Assembly: GCA_947646735.1 (NCBI GenBank)
Contig: CANTFK010000129.1
Location: 124,001 to 188,000 of the forward strand
Length of the DNA: 64,000 nt
Reading direction: 5' to 3'
Source: Peronospora farinosa
Taxonomy: Eukaryota; Oomycota; Peronosporomycetes; Peronosporales; Peronosporaceae
In this document: positions 22,535 to 34,261 of the stretch, in pieces
How positions within the stretch are numbered: position 1 is the first letter of the stretch
Layout of the letters: each line of letters begins with the position of its first letter
Notes under the pieces: generated by a model
Told to the model about the DNA's origin: nothing
Seen by the model: the letters and a program-made list of their open reading frames with translations, nothing else
The model's database searches: none
Program-made: the position numbers and the translations under genes

Positions 22535-22849
22535 GCTGTTGCTCGCGCTGTAGAAGGACGAGCACACGGGCGTTTTTTTAATATGTGGTGGCTCCACTCG
22601 AGTTGGGAATCTCTGTCAGTAGGCAGCACTGTTTCTCGATTATTATTTATGTGTTTGTGCCTGGTAACAACAAATCATCGTTCTTCGACGCATTTCCGGC
22701 CATTAGGAGAGACACAAGGGACGAGCGCGACGACAATATACCGCTGGACCGCAACTCGCTAAAGGTCAGAACGCAACCAACAGTCAATGATGCCGACGTG
22801 AGGTGCTGCTTGGAGTATGCATGTCGTTTCAAGCATACTTATGTTTTGG

Positions 22850-23116
22850 TTAGCTTGATATCGTCTTGGGGCTCACAATTGCATTTACCAATAGATCTCG
22901 TTAAACTGCTTACGTCATGCTTATAAATTTTCGTTCACGTAGTTGATGGCAGTAGAAAATAGAAGTGGTTGCTCCACACCGATAGATGCAATTCGTAGAC
23001 AAAGTTTCCAACCTTAGTTCCAAGTGCTTGAACTAGCTCCGTGCATGAAGTCATGAACGTCAACAGAGAGGATCAGATCTTCCTTAATTCAGCAGAAACA
23101 GTGCCAACCTCGACTA
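22850..23116 (+). repeat. Effector-upstream sequence, left part of a split locus
   Basis: Aligns almost without gaps to 61051-61310, upstream of the second effector gene. Homology stops at the TA beside the pogo-like element and resumes at 37196. It therefore belongs to the effector locus at 38826. Confidence 0.85.
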
Positions 23117-23296
23117 CACAGTAAAACCTGTTTAAACTCAGATCCTCGAGACCAATAGGTATTATCAGATAATAAAGGCTATCAGTTAAACCAGTTCCAA
23201 ACACCGACCACACCAACACTCGAACCACAACTGACACACGGAACCAAAACCACAATCATATCCAACACGCCCCAGAGCGTTGTTCAGCACACGAAA

Positions 23297-23613
23297 ATGA
23301 CGGACGAGATCCGCATTGCTTTGTGTCAGTACAATACGGAAAACTCCAAAGTCACGCAGAAGGAGCTCCGGCATTGGCTCGAGAAGAAGTACAACACGAG
23401 TCGACTATCTCAGGCACTCTCAAACGCTCCTTCAAGCTGCTACAGATGACGGATAACATCAATCTTAGCCAGAAACGCTAGCGCAAGGTGAAGTATTAGC
23501 AGATGGAGAAGGCATTGGCGACTCCGCCGATCTTTTCAAAGAGAGCGCAAGGAAGATCCTGAACTGTCTGTATCCTGACCACGTTTTTTAAGCTCTTATT
23601 AGCTGAATCCAGT
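23297..23613 (+). pseudogene. Pogo-like transposase, N-terminal piece
   Basis: The ATG at 23297 opens MTDEIRIALCQYNTENS, then QKELRHWLEKKYN, a CENP-B/Tc5-type helix-turn-helix for terminal-repeat binding. A frameshift and stops follow within about 50 codons. The piece ends at the Ty3 insertion, which splits the motif WIQSFKSRHG (its Trp codon is a TGA at 23604). Confidence 0.75.
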
Positions 23614-24253
23614 TGTAACGGGGTTACACGACGGTTGTAGCGTCTTTCCGAGAGTTTACGGTTGAACTCCCCGTTTATTGCATATAATGCATTTTGATAC
23701 TTCTCTCTACAGAGGTATTAAGTATGAGCGTTAAGATACGGTATTCGGTAATACCGTATCTTATCGATTGGGATTCGATAAATCGATAACGCTGTATTAA
23801 GTACATCATACACAGATGTTTAGACGATACGTCGTCCAATAGCAAAGTCTGCATATAATAATTACTATTATAGTAATTAATCTAGTGTAGTGTACTTAGA
23901 GTAGGACTATTTATTAAAATCTTAAAGCATAAATAAAATCAGCTCTCATTTTGAGTTTAAGATCGCATGTCGTTCTGACTTGTTCTCTTGTGCACTTCGT
24001 GCGTTGGTTCTCTGAACATTTAAGCTTCTAGCTTGTTCTTGCACTCTGTGCGTGGGTTCTCTGAACCTTAAGCTTATTGCTTGCTGACTAAAAGTCTCTT
24101 TCCTAGTTCCTTATAACAGGGTGACTTTAAGTCGTTTAATTAGTTTCCTAGAACTAAGTGGCTTTTAGCCTTAACTCTGTTTAGTTCTCTAGAACTAAGA
24201 GGCTTCCGGCCTAAAGTCTTCCTCTAGCTAAAGAGCTGTGCATCTCCGCTACA
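23614..24253 (+). repeat. 5' LTR of copy B
   Basis: TGTAACGGGGTTACACGACG to CTCCGCTACA, 640 bases. The presumed primer-binding site starts just after it (CTTGGTAGCACTTG); I could not assign the tRNA. Confidence 0.92.
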
Positions 24254-24313
24254 CTTGGTAGCACTTGTAGTCAATCCTACACCTGAGTCTTTAGAGACTG
24301 ACCCTCTGTGAGT

Positions 24314-25303
24314 ATGGATCATCAAAATCACCTCTCTGAGGCGCAACGACTCGCATTAGATAAATTATCTGCGTTCGTCGGGCCCGATCAAATCGAGGCC
24401 CTTTTGGACCAAGGCCCCAAGGTTTTAAATGCTCGTCTTGAGGCCTTTATGCGTTATGAAGCAACGCTACTCGGGCAGGTCCATGACCAGGCAGCGTCAG
24501 CTGCACCTACACAGTACATCCCGGACCTGTGCCCGATGCAGAGCCAAAGGCTCGCCCACTTGTTTTAAACGTAAAAACCTTCGAGGGGAAGGAGGGAGAG
24601 AACCTTCTCCTCTGGATCCGAGAAGTTGACATGGCAATGGATGCCGCCATGCTTGTATCCGATAAGCAACGAGTTGGCTTGGCCATTTTCGAAGCTCGGT
24701 GGAAGAGCTAGAGAGTAGGCTCTAACGAGCTATATCTTTGTAAATGCTGCTTTCCCCACCTGGGAAGTTCTTAAAAAAAATAAACTTGTGTGTTTGCACC
24801 ACCTAATCAGGCTTACCGTGTGCGCTCACACCCGACAGGGTAAGAAAGAATTGTCGGACTATGTCCAAGAGTTAAGAACTCTCATTGCTGCTATGCAGCA
24901 GGATCCTCTGGCAGAGGAAGTCCGAGTAACCATTTTTATGGAAGGACTTCGCACTGGGGTCGCCAGGACGGAAGTTTTTCGTTTCCAGCCTTTGACTTTC
25001 GAAGAGGCAGTAAGCATAGCGTTTAACGCTGAATTTAATTTCACATCTGCTCGATATGGTCTGCCCTGGTATCAATCTAATACCTCTAACACGGCGGAAC
25101 CCATGGATCTCAGTCAAGCTGAAGAATCTGAGCTTCAAGCTGCTGAGCAGCAAGGTAACATCCGTAGATGTTACATGTGCGGAAGCACTACGCATCTCCG
25201 CCCTATCTTTCCGTTGCGGAAGCAACGTTCAAATCGGCAGAGCCGAAACCCTACTCCTAGCCAAAAGGCGAGCACCGCAGGGGAAAACGTCAACTTCCAG
25301 TAG
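24314..25303 (+). pseudogene. Gag of copy B
   Basis: Frames 24314-24568, 24529-24711 and 24788-25303 together give a retrotransposon Gag: [20 protein letters not shown] (capsid start), GKKELSDYVQELRTLIAAM, then a zinc knuckle with CYMCGSTTHLRP at about 25168. At least two frameshifts and one stop (24709) interrupt it. Confidence 0.8.
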
Positions 25304-25433
25304 GCGCGGGGCGCCCTACTGAGAAAGAACTAAGCTCTGTTGAATCTTTAGGAGGTAAAGGTAAACAGAGCTTAGCCCCAGGTGGCTCTATAGAAACTTT
25401 CATGGAACAGGAAAACAAGCCAGGCTTTTAATT

Positions 25434-26262
25434 GTGTCGGCAACCGTTAAGAGTTTTGAGAAACCATGGTCAATTCTAATTGACTCAGGGGCGTCAGGGA
25501 ATTATGTCCGACGTCGTTCCCTTGAGGGGAGTCAGCTGTATGCTGAGGCGCTAGAAGCGCAAGAGGGTGACAGTATTACCGCGTCTCGCCACAGGTGTAC
25601 ATGTCACCGTTCCTAAAGTTCCGTTGAACTTAGGTGTGAAGTTCTTAAATTTCAATAGCGTTGAACGCTGTCTTGTCCTAGATTTGGAGTCGAGATATGA
25701 TCTCATTCTCGGTATGGCCTGGCTGGACCGCCATGAGCCATGGATCGATTGGAGATCCAAAACCTTAGGCGCAACGCGCAATGTTCCTAGCGAAGCTTTG
25801 GAGAGTCATGAACCCACCTTCGCTAAGAAACAAAAGTGCTATTGGCGCAAGTCATTAACTGAGTCAGTTAGTGTGCTGGACATTGGAGTGTATGAGTTAA
25901 TAAACTCCAATATCAATAATAATCGTGTCGAGCAGAGCTCAGTGACACCTAGTGGAACGGCACGTACTCCGTTGAGTGATACTCATAGTAATATTGAGAC
26001 ACTGGATGTCGATAATGACATCGGCTCTTGTATAGAGCAAGTTAAGGTCGATGACCTTGTTAGTGATATTGGCTGTAAATGCAATTCACTGGATGTCAAT
26101 AGTGACATCGGCCCTCGCATAGGGCAGGTTATGGTCAAGGGATCTGTTGACCTTGGGAATGATAGTATTTCAAGTACTTTTAAAAGGTACGGTCTCGTCA
26201 ATGAGACGGCAGCGTCGCCAGATGGCGGCTGCGAGACGCAAAGCGTCTGTTTTATCGCGTAG
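25434..26262 (+). pseudogene. Aspartic protease of copy B, frameshifted
   Basis: The first piece contains ILIDSGASGNYV, an intact D-S-G active-site motif (about 25472). The frame shifts near 25565-25580 and the second piece carries YDLILGMAWLDRHEPWIDW. A Ser/Asp-rich linker with repeated LDVN-DIG-type units follows to 26262. Confidence 0.8.
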
Positions 26263-26637
26263 TAATGTCAGTGACCAGTTGTACACCCTGGTCAACGGAG
26301 TGACAGGTGATGTAGATAGTGAGGTTGACCTTGAGGCCCTCCCATCTTAAAATTCGCCAATCATGGCAAGTTTACCCTACCTACCACGATCCCGTATGTT
26401 CGCGTGGGAGGTTTCTTCACTGCACCGAGTAGTGCATTGGCTTTGGGAATGCCAAGTAACATAGGACATCGTAAGAAGAGGTGTTGTCGTCATGACTGTA
26501 ACAGTCGTGGTGGCTTAGTATCAGTAGATGATGCTCCAAACGTTGGCGTGCCAGCATGGGCTGGGGGGCCTGGAAGCGTATTGTTGAGCGAGAATCCGAC
26601 GAGATTAGGAAGGGCTAATGCTCGGTCGTCACGTTCA

Positions 26638-26907
26638 CGAGCGGCAAGTCCAGCCGAGGCTGAGATGGGGTCGTGTCGTGATCGAACGGCAAGTCCAGCA
26701 CAGGCTGAGATGGGGTCGTGTCGTGATCGAACGGCAAGTCCAGCACAGGCTGAGATGGGGTCGTGTCGTGATCGAGCGGCAAGTCCATCACAGGCTGAGA
26801 TGGGGTCGTGTCGTGATCGAACGGCAAGTCCAACACAGGCTGAGATGGGGTCGTGTCGTGAGCGAACGGCAAGTCCAGCACAGGCTGAGATGGGGTCGTA
26901 TCGTTAT
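26638..26907 (+). repeat. 45-base tandem repeats in the copia linker
   Basis: About six copies of a 45-base unit encode a 15-residue unit (CRDRTASPAQAEMGS) within the frame 26404-27267. The frame ends RRSTRVRRQNLPKL, the usual junction sequence before copia RT. Confidence 0.85.
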
Positions 26908-27320
26908 CGTGGTCTAGCTGGATACAGTCCCGATTGGTATCGCATCGTCACTGATGGAGGAGAAGGCGGCAGAGAAGGTGGCATGGACCTGTCTAACCGC
27001 AGTATGCTTGCCCCTTGTCGTAACACTGGAGATCGGTCTAACCGCCGAGGCTCTGTGCCTTCGACTTGCCTGCCAGCTCTCAGTGCTGACGATGATTACC
27101 TGGGCATGAGTGATATGGGACAGACTCCCATACCTTTTGAGGAAGAAGAAGCAAAAGAAAAAAGACCTGTTATTGTTAGACCCGGTGAAATGAAAGCTGG
27201 AAGTGACCCTGAGGCGACTTTTCGGCGGTCTACCCGAGTACGACGACAAAATTTACCGAAGCTTTGAGTGCCCCGGATGCAAAGCAATGAATAAAAGCTC
27301 TTGAGACTGAGTATTACGAA

Positions 27321-28889
27321 TTGATGCGTAATCACGTATGGGAGCTAGTGGATCGGCCTTCGGGGGTAAAGATTCTAAAGAATAAGTGGATATTTGTGCG
27401 CAAACGAAATGCGCAAGGCGACGTGTGCCGGTATTGCACGCGAATTACGATTAAGGGATGCCAGCAAGAGTTTGGTGTCAACTTTTGGGAGACCTACGCT
27501 CCAGTAGCGAAGGCTGAGTCCGTGAAATTTGTTTTGCTTCTCGCTCTGTTCTTGGGCCTGCCTTGTCGCCAAATTGATTTTGTGACAGCATTTTTGAATG
27601 GGCCTCTCGATGATGTAGATATCTATATGGAACAGCCCGATTACTTTAATGATGGTTCTGGTCGCGTTTGCAAGCTGTTACAAAGTCTATATGGATTACG
27701 TCAAGCACCTCGTATCTGGTACAAAATGCTGGATGAGTATTTAAGGAAGTGCAGGTTTCGACGTACGAAAATGGATGCAGGTGTATATGTGCGAACAGTG
27801 GGAGAGAACAAAGTCTACATTACCGTATATGTGGATGATCTCTTAATTGTGGGAACGGAATCCGACATTGAGATGGTTTTAGTACAGCTGCGAAGCAAAT
27901 TTAAAATTAAGGACTTGGGTCCTGTAAAGCATTTACTTGGAATGGAGATATCATACATGCTAGGGTGTCGGATGTCGATTACCCAACACGGCTACATTGA
28001 GAAGATTTTAACACGGTTTAAAATGACAAAGTGTAAGCCTGTTCCTACACCACAAGTGAAAGGCAACTTTCCGATGCCAGGACACCCGGATGTGGAACCA
28101 GTGTGTGTAGACCCAGATCCAGATATGGATTATCGCCAAATTGTGGGATCGTTACAATATTTAGTCCAATGCACGCGTCCAGATATTGCCAACGCAGTGC
28201 GAACGTTGGGCAAATTTCTGAATTGTTATACGAGAGAGCACTATGTCTTGGTAAAAAGAGTGTTCCGTTATTTGAGAGGATCATCTGACTACGGACTACT
28301 TTGGACGTTGTCTAACAAGACAAGAGTACCGAAGGATGTGTATGTAAACGCATCAAGACCTACAATCGACGTGCAGGTTGTGGCATATGCTGATGCTGAT
28401 TTGGGAAATGAAAGAGATGATCGACGCTCTGTGACCAGATATGTACTACAAATGGAGGGTTGTACTTACGCATATACAAGCCATTCACAAAGATTGGGTA
28501 CATATGATACATGCTGTTCCGAATTTGTGGCTGCGGCTGAATGCAGCACTATGATAATGTGGACGCACAATATGTGTAAAGAGCTTGGAGTGAGGCGCAA
28601 AAGAACTATTTTATATGAAGATAATCAAGCGGCTATAAAAGTGATCGAAGCAAACACAGGGGACTACAAAGTGAAGAGTGTAGATCTTAAGTACCACAAG
28701 ATAAGAGATTATGTGGAGAACGACGAGTTTGCTTTGGTATACTGCCCATCAGAAGACATGGTGGCAGACATCTTAACCAAGCCTCTTGGCCCGACGCAAT
28801 TTAAGAAGTTACGGCATATGTTGAATATTGTACCAGTGCCTACGACTACCACACCACAAGACATCAGAGACAACGAAGTGGGAGTGTGA
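27321..28889 (+). pseudogene. Copia reverse transcriptase and RNase H
   Basis: A 522-codon open frame: NKWIFVRKRN, FVTAFLNGPLDDVDIYMEQP, SLYGLRQAPRIWY, catalytic ITVYVDDLLIVG (YVDD, about residue 173), LLGMEI, the TRPDIANAV motif, and RNase H with YADADLGNERDDRRS, LYEDNQAAI and DILTKPL at the end. It is uninterrupted, but a TGA (27265-27267) and a further stop separate it from the upstream linker frame. Confidence 0.88.
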
Positions 28890-29454
28890 CGAAGTACAAG
28901 ATGTCGTGTCCCTGATTCTAGGTGGGACATCGAACAGTTAGTCGTATGATGCTGGGACGCATCGTTACAGTTGACAGTTGAGGTATACCTGTTGGTATCT
29001 ACTGTAGTCTAGTCTAACAGAGGGGGTTGTCACCTACGAGGTTTTTCCCTCCTCAATCCCAAAGTTGCTCAGTGGGAAGCAAGTTTTCCGTGTTCTCTAT
29101 TCCCTACTCTGTATTACTGTATTACAGGACCAACGACACTCACCTGCGCAGTGATAAGTGTGACAGGTTATGAGCCCAAGTCTTCTTGCACTGTCCAAGT
29201 AACATATTAACCCAATGTCTGGAGTAAGTGAGATGTCGTCAAACGATACAGCCACTAGTGATGAGTTGACAAGCGTGAGTAATGGTGCGACCGCTGTGAG
29301 TACTGTGACGTCTGATATTGCACCTAGTGGGTTGAGTGGGGAGTTTATCACCGCAACCGCGCCACCGGCTATCCCATTACCTGGGTCAGGATTTTAAGCG
29401 GGAAGGCCTAATGCGGGTGGTTCATTACCTGGAGCTGGTGGGATACTTGCCCCT

Positions 29455-31297
29455 ATGCCTGAAGTGAATCAAGTACCTGTCGGTGGATTTGGCATGGAGC
29501 TAGACAACAAACCGCCGATCATGCATGGGAGTTTTGATCTTGCTCTCTTAGAGCTAGACGAAATGTCTGTGGATGAATTTCATCAAGCCTTGAAGGCTGG
29601 TAATCTATCCGATGTGGTGGTCATTCGACCTAACCTCGAGCTGACTCATCCTCGCTTGTCGATGAGACAGTCCTTGAACATACAAAGGCGGCACTAAGTG
29701 CACGTAGTGGATCATCTATATTGAAGAACCATTCGGATCCCTACTTTCCCTTAGCAAAGAAGTTTCAGGACGTGGTGTGCCACGATCCACCGTCGGTTCT
29801 ACCACCTGATAGGGTGTACGTCATGAGATTGACTTGGTTCCTGGAACCAAATACTGTGTATTACGGAAGTGGCCTTTACCCAAAGAACAGTGTGACGTCA
29901 TTGACGAGTTCTTTCGTGCAAAGCACACGGCGGGCATGGTGCGTGAGAGCAAATCTCCGCACTCTACACCCACTTTCTGTGTTAAGAAACCGAATGGTAA
30001 ATGGCGTATCGTTCATGCTTATAATAAGCTCAATGCAGCCACTATACCTGCACAGACGCCAATACCCAGAAAGGATGTTCTTCAGAACAATTATGTCGGT
30101 TGTACCATGTATAGTGCGCTAGACTTTGTCGATAGTTATTACCAATTGCTTATGCGAGCTAGCGATATTCCGCTTACTGATGTTAGTACTCCGAGTGGTA
30201 TGCTCTGGGAGTGGTTGGTGATGCCCCAGGAGCTATCTGATGCTCCGGTTACGTTTAACCGTTTGGTAACGCAATTGTTTCGACCCCATCGAAGTTATGC
30301 ACAGACGTACTTTGATGACATTTTTGTCCATAGTCGAGCTGAAAATGTGCGGTCAGATATTGAGAACCATATTGTTCATTTACGAGCTGTGCTCGAGTGC
30401 ATGCGCACTAATAAAATATATGCTAATGCATCTAAGTGCATCTTCGGGGCCGAAGAAATTCCCTTTCTAGGGTGCTTCATTGGGAAACGAGGCCTAAGAG
30501 CGGATCTCGCCAAGGTCAAAGCCATAGTCGATTGGCCTGTTCCACAGTCTCAGAAGGACTTGCGTAAACGGCTTGGCCTTGCCAATTACTTGCATAAGTA
30601 CAGCGAAAATTACGCTGATATGGCTCGGCCATTATCTAATCTCCTTAAAAAGGATGTGGAATGGTGTTGGCATGCTGGACACGAGGATGCTTTTCAAGCG
30701 ATGAAGGCTAGCCTTCTTCATGCTCCTATTTTGGCTTTGCCAGACCCTGATCGACCATTTAGCGTCGTCTGTGACGCGTCGGATTTTGCCATTGGCAGTG
30801 CTCTGTTACAAACAGATGATGAAGACCGTGAGCGTGTAATCACTTTTGAATCTCGCTAGCTGAAAGCTGCAGAAAAGAACTATCCAGTTCACGACAAAGA
30901 GCTACTTGCGATGAAGTATGCTCTAGTCAAATTCAGAGTTCATCTGCTGAGCTCAAAGCCTTTTGTGATCTATAATGATCATGCGTCTTTACGCACTGCG
31001 ACTCAGTCGCCGCATCTCTCGCAGAGAATGGCCAGATGGCTGTCATTCTTTGCCGAATATAACTTCGAGGTGAAATATAAGCTGGGCAAGCAAAATGCTT
31101 TGGCTGATGCGTTGTCACGCAGACCTGACTATGAGCTTGCTCATGTGACGACGTTTTCGTCTTCTATCACCGATCTCATTCATACGGCTTATGCTAAAGA
31201 TGATCACTGTATAGCGTTGCTACATGCTCTTGGCAGTGAGGAGTTTAAAGACTCGGACATTAAATTGTCGGCACGATTACGTGCGAGCCTCCATTGA
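29455..31297 (+). pseudogene. Reverse transcriptase and RNase H of copy B
   Basis: Frames 29455-29697, 29834-30859 and 30911-31297. A one-base change near 29643 breaks the start relative to copy A. RT carries [14 protein letters not shown] at 30857-30859 replaces the CAG of copy A. The last piece ends RNase H with [13 protein letters not shown]. Otherwise it is nearly identical to copy A. Confidence 0.88.
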
Positions 31298-32932
31298 TAT
31301 TCTATCGATCAGGGGCTGTTATACTATCGTACAGATGTGGCGGATCCTCCGCGTATTGTGGTTCCTCATGACGAGGACCTGAAATATCGTTTCCTCTATG
31401 AGGTACATGACACCGCCATCGGTGGTCATTTGGTTCGTGAAAAGACCTATGGGGCATTATGCCAACGTTATTGGTGGCCCAAATTATATAAATGGGTGAG
31501 CACATATGTGCGTACATGTGAAACGTGTCAACGGGTGAAACCCTCGCCCCATTCGGCAGCGCCGCTGGCTAGTTTGCCTATTCCCACTGGGTGCTGGAAG
31601 TCAATTAGTATGAATTTTGTATTTGGTCTACCGAAAGATTCGCATAGCAATACGGGTATTGTGGCTTTGTTGACCGTTAGAGAAAGATGGCTCACTTAGC
31701 GGCTGTGCCAGAATCGATCGATGGTGTGGGTACAGCAGAGCTGTTTATCGACCGAGTGTTTCGCCAACATGGCTTGCAGTGGCAATTGTTTCTGATCGTG
31801 ATCCTCGTTTTACGAGTAAATTTTGGATGTCCGTCTTCCAGGTGCTGGGCACACGTTTGGACATGTCCACAGCGGATCATCCGCAGACCGATGGTCAAAC
31901 CGAACGCTTAAATCGCGTTGTTGAAGATATCCTTTGCAGCGTTATTGCTGATTCTTCTAAGCGACGGAGCTCTATGCTCACTGTAGTTGAGTTTGCACTC
32001 AATAACTCCGTGCATGCCTCTACCGGCTACACTCCGTTCTATGCGAATGGTCTCACACACCCACGCGCTCCATTAACGCTACCACCGAGTGATTCGGGGC
32101 TTGGTGGGGGAGAGGTTGCCGATCGGCTTGCCGATGTCAGCCCTAATACTGTTAAGAAACAGGTAAATGCGTTTCTCGCAACGCGACTAAATGTCTTACG
32201 ACATGTGCAAGATGCAATGGCTGATAGTCAAGATAAACAAAAGGAATATGCAGATGCTAAAGGCAGAAGTTTTATGAATGATTATGAGGTCGGAGACCAA
32301 GTATTACTAAATGCTAAAAATTACCTACCAATGTAGTATCTGCTGTCTTTAAGACGAAGTTGCGTCCGCGATTTATCGGACCCTTTACGGTCATTGCCAA
32401 GAAAGGCACAGCGTTTACGCTTAACCTGCCGCGCAAATTGCGTACACATCCTGTGTTATACGTCGGCATGCTGAAACCATATCGGGATTTGTCCCAAATA
32501 GACGCTAAGGCGCTCGCGCCGAGTTCATCGGCATTGTCGCGGGGCGAATCATCTGCACTAACAGGTCAAGCTGACCCTGCACTCGGGTTCGGCTCTCTTT
32601 CGGGGACTCAAGACGGAAGTTCATCGACTGCCTGTCCTTGCGGAGGGACCGCACCTCTTGAACAAGCTCGGCATGAGCTTGTGCCGATACACCAGCCTCC
32701 TTCGGCTTTGCTTGATGGGCAGGGGAATCTGCAGTTCCCTGTTGAACGTCTGTTGCAGAAACTTCGCCGCCATGGTCAAAACCAGTATCTGGTAAAGTGG
32801 CGGGGTTATCTCGAGTCGTGGAACTCGTGGGAGTTTGAGATTCCCCTTCGGCAGGATTGCCCATACGCCGTGGACGTTTTTGAGCGTCGTGCGCAGGGCC
32901 AGCCTGTTGGCGATGACGCTTCTCACCAGTAA
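31298..32932 (+). pseudogene. Integrase and chromodomain of copy B
   Basis: The HHCC motif is readable (HDTAIGGH, TCETCQRVK). The first catalytic Asp position is Asn (MNFVFGLPKD), and a frameshift ends this piece at 31699. The second Asp (VSDRDPRF, about 31790) and Glu (TDGQTERLNR, about 31890) are intact in the frame 31779-32336. The C-terminal frame 32360-32932 has RPRFIGPFTVI, THPVLYVGMLKPY and a chromodomain (PVERLLQKLRRHGQNQYLVK, then WRGYLESWNSWE). Confidence 0.88.
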
Positions 32933-34150
32933 TGGTGGGTTTAGGCGAGTTAGCGGCCTCGGCCTGTCGTGGACTCGCGGCTACAGGTGTAGCCGAAACA
33001 TTGGGGTGCTGGGTAGCAGTCGCATAATGCGCTCGTTGGGATTTCAATTATCCCCGGGCCTTCAGTTTAGCGTAATCGTAACGCTTTTTCCGCTCGAGTC
33101 GAACATCTGCCACATCGGCACTTTCCCGTAGGGCCCACATGCTGCTTAAACGTCGCAACTCCAGTTATGGAAGGTATTATTAACTTTCATCACGATTTAA
33201 TGTTTTTTTAATTATCGTTACTGTATTTGTTTGTTGGATGTTATTTAGAGTAATTACTCTTTTTGATAAAAAAATAAAATCCCAGCAACAATCGTACATG
33301 AAGCTACTATTGAAATTATTTGGACTTCTATTCCAGCTTTAATTTTATTATATTCAATGGATGAGGTAATTGATCCTATTATCACATTAAAAGTAATTGG
33401 GAATCAGTGGTATTGGAGTTACGAATATTCAGATAATTTAGAACTTTCAGATGAACCCTTAATTTTTATAGTTATATGGTACAAGAAGATGATTTAGCTA
33501 TAGGCCAATTCCGACTTTTAAAAGTAGATAATCGTGTCGCGCATAATGCGCCCAGCGGCTGAAAGCCGTGTCTTCGTCTTCCTCGGTTTCCCCCGCGAAC
33601 AGAAGGATGGGAACACCCTTTTTGGGAGGAACTGGCGCACCGCGCACTTGCCTGTTAAGGAGTGCTAAGTATTGGCTTTGCGTAGAAATGTGGGGTTCCA
33701 GATATCGTTGTCGAAGTGCCGTTCGCGTTGCAACATCCGCGGGTGAAATGGCCTCAGGTCCAATGGTCCATCCAGAAAGGGAATGCCCAGATGCCTCCTT
33801 TAGGCGTTCTTCTACTGTAGGTGGTTTGAACCTGTACTGTCGGTGGTCTTGAAGCCTCGCCATATTCTTCTTCCGGCGCTTGGCGCCTTCCTCTTGGTCG
33901 ATGGTCTGCTCTTGTTGCTCGTCGAGTGGTTTGGTAACCGTCACCGTTGATTATACGTCAGGCGGGTGTTAGCGCATCTGCAGCACCACGTTCAGGGAAC
34001 GGATTCGGTGCATGACGAGTGTCATCTTCACCCGTGAGGGTGGATAAAGGGGACCCATCGGGTCCCACAAAGACGGTGTCACTTTCGTAATCAATCGCCT
34101 CGTCAAGGTTGTCTTCAATGAGGTCCCGAAGAGTCTGTGACTAGGCGTCA
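32505..34150 (-). pseudogene. Antisense gene of family 1 Ty3 element, copy B
   Basis: Minus-strand frames from 34150 (SQTLRDLIEDNLDEAIDYES) through 33944-33541, interrupted by the mitochondrial insert, to 33156-32505 form one protein of roughly 400 residues once insert and small lesions are allowed for. Features: acidic N-terminus, basic KRRKKN, a conserved middle (EERLKEASGHSLSGWTIGPE), a Pro/Ser-rich stretch and a C-terminal coiled-coil-like AHAELVQEVRSLRKDRQ. The last 430 bases overlap the chromodomain end of pol on the other strand. Lesions in B: loss of the start region, a deletion near 33965 and a TAA at 33048. Function unknown. Confidence 0.55.
33157..33535 (+). other. cox2: Nuclear insertion of mitochondrial DNA: cox2 fragment
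   Basis: An AT-rich 379-base segment absent from copy A translates in pieces to cytochrome c oxidase subunit II: TPVMEGIINFHHDLMFFLII (N-terminus after processing), [27 protein letters not shown], then [14 protein letters not shown] (the NQWYWSYEY motif near the CuA domain) and [19 protein letters not shown]. Frameshifts are present, so it is not functional. GTCGC flanks both sides (33152-33156 and 33536-33540). It interrupts the antisense ORF. Confidence 0.92.
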
Positions 34151-34261
34151 TGTTATGTGCCGTAAACAAACCGTAAGGATTTAACGTTCGCTAAAGCACT
34201 ACCTCATAGAGTAAAGATGTCGAGTGACATTCTATGGGAACGTCAGTCTGGTGGGGGAGGG

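Larger units (their letters stand above)
26464..29206 (+). mobile_element. 5'-truncated Ty1/copia fragment inside copy B
   Basis: It contains a linker with tandem repeats, copia RT and RNase H, a purine tract (ACAGAGGGGGT) at about 29018-29028, and an LTR-like end starting TGTCACCTACGAGG at 29029. Copia gag, protease and integrase are absent. The 12-base sequence CCAAGTAACATA occurs at 26452-26463 and again at 29195-29206, bounding the insert. Confidence 0.8.

Noticed and set aside
26615..26917. Repeat-containing frames on both strands of the copia linker
   Set aside because: Both are shadows of the 45-base repeat; only the frame ending in the RRSTRVRR junction fits copia.
33969..34169. 66-codon minus-strand frame starting at an ATG-like site near copy B's 3' LTR
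   Set aside because: It is the wrong frame; the frame matching copy A's ATG start continues the antisense gene one base over.
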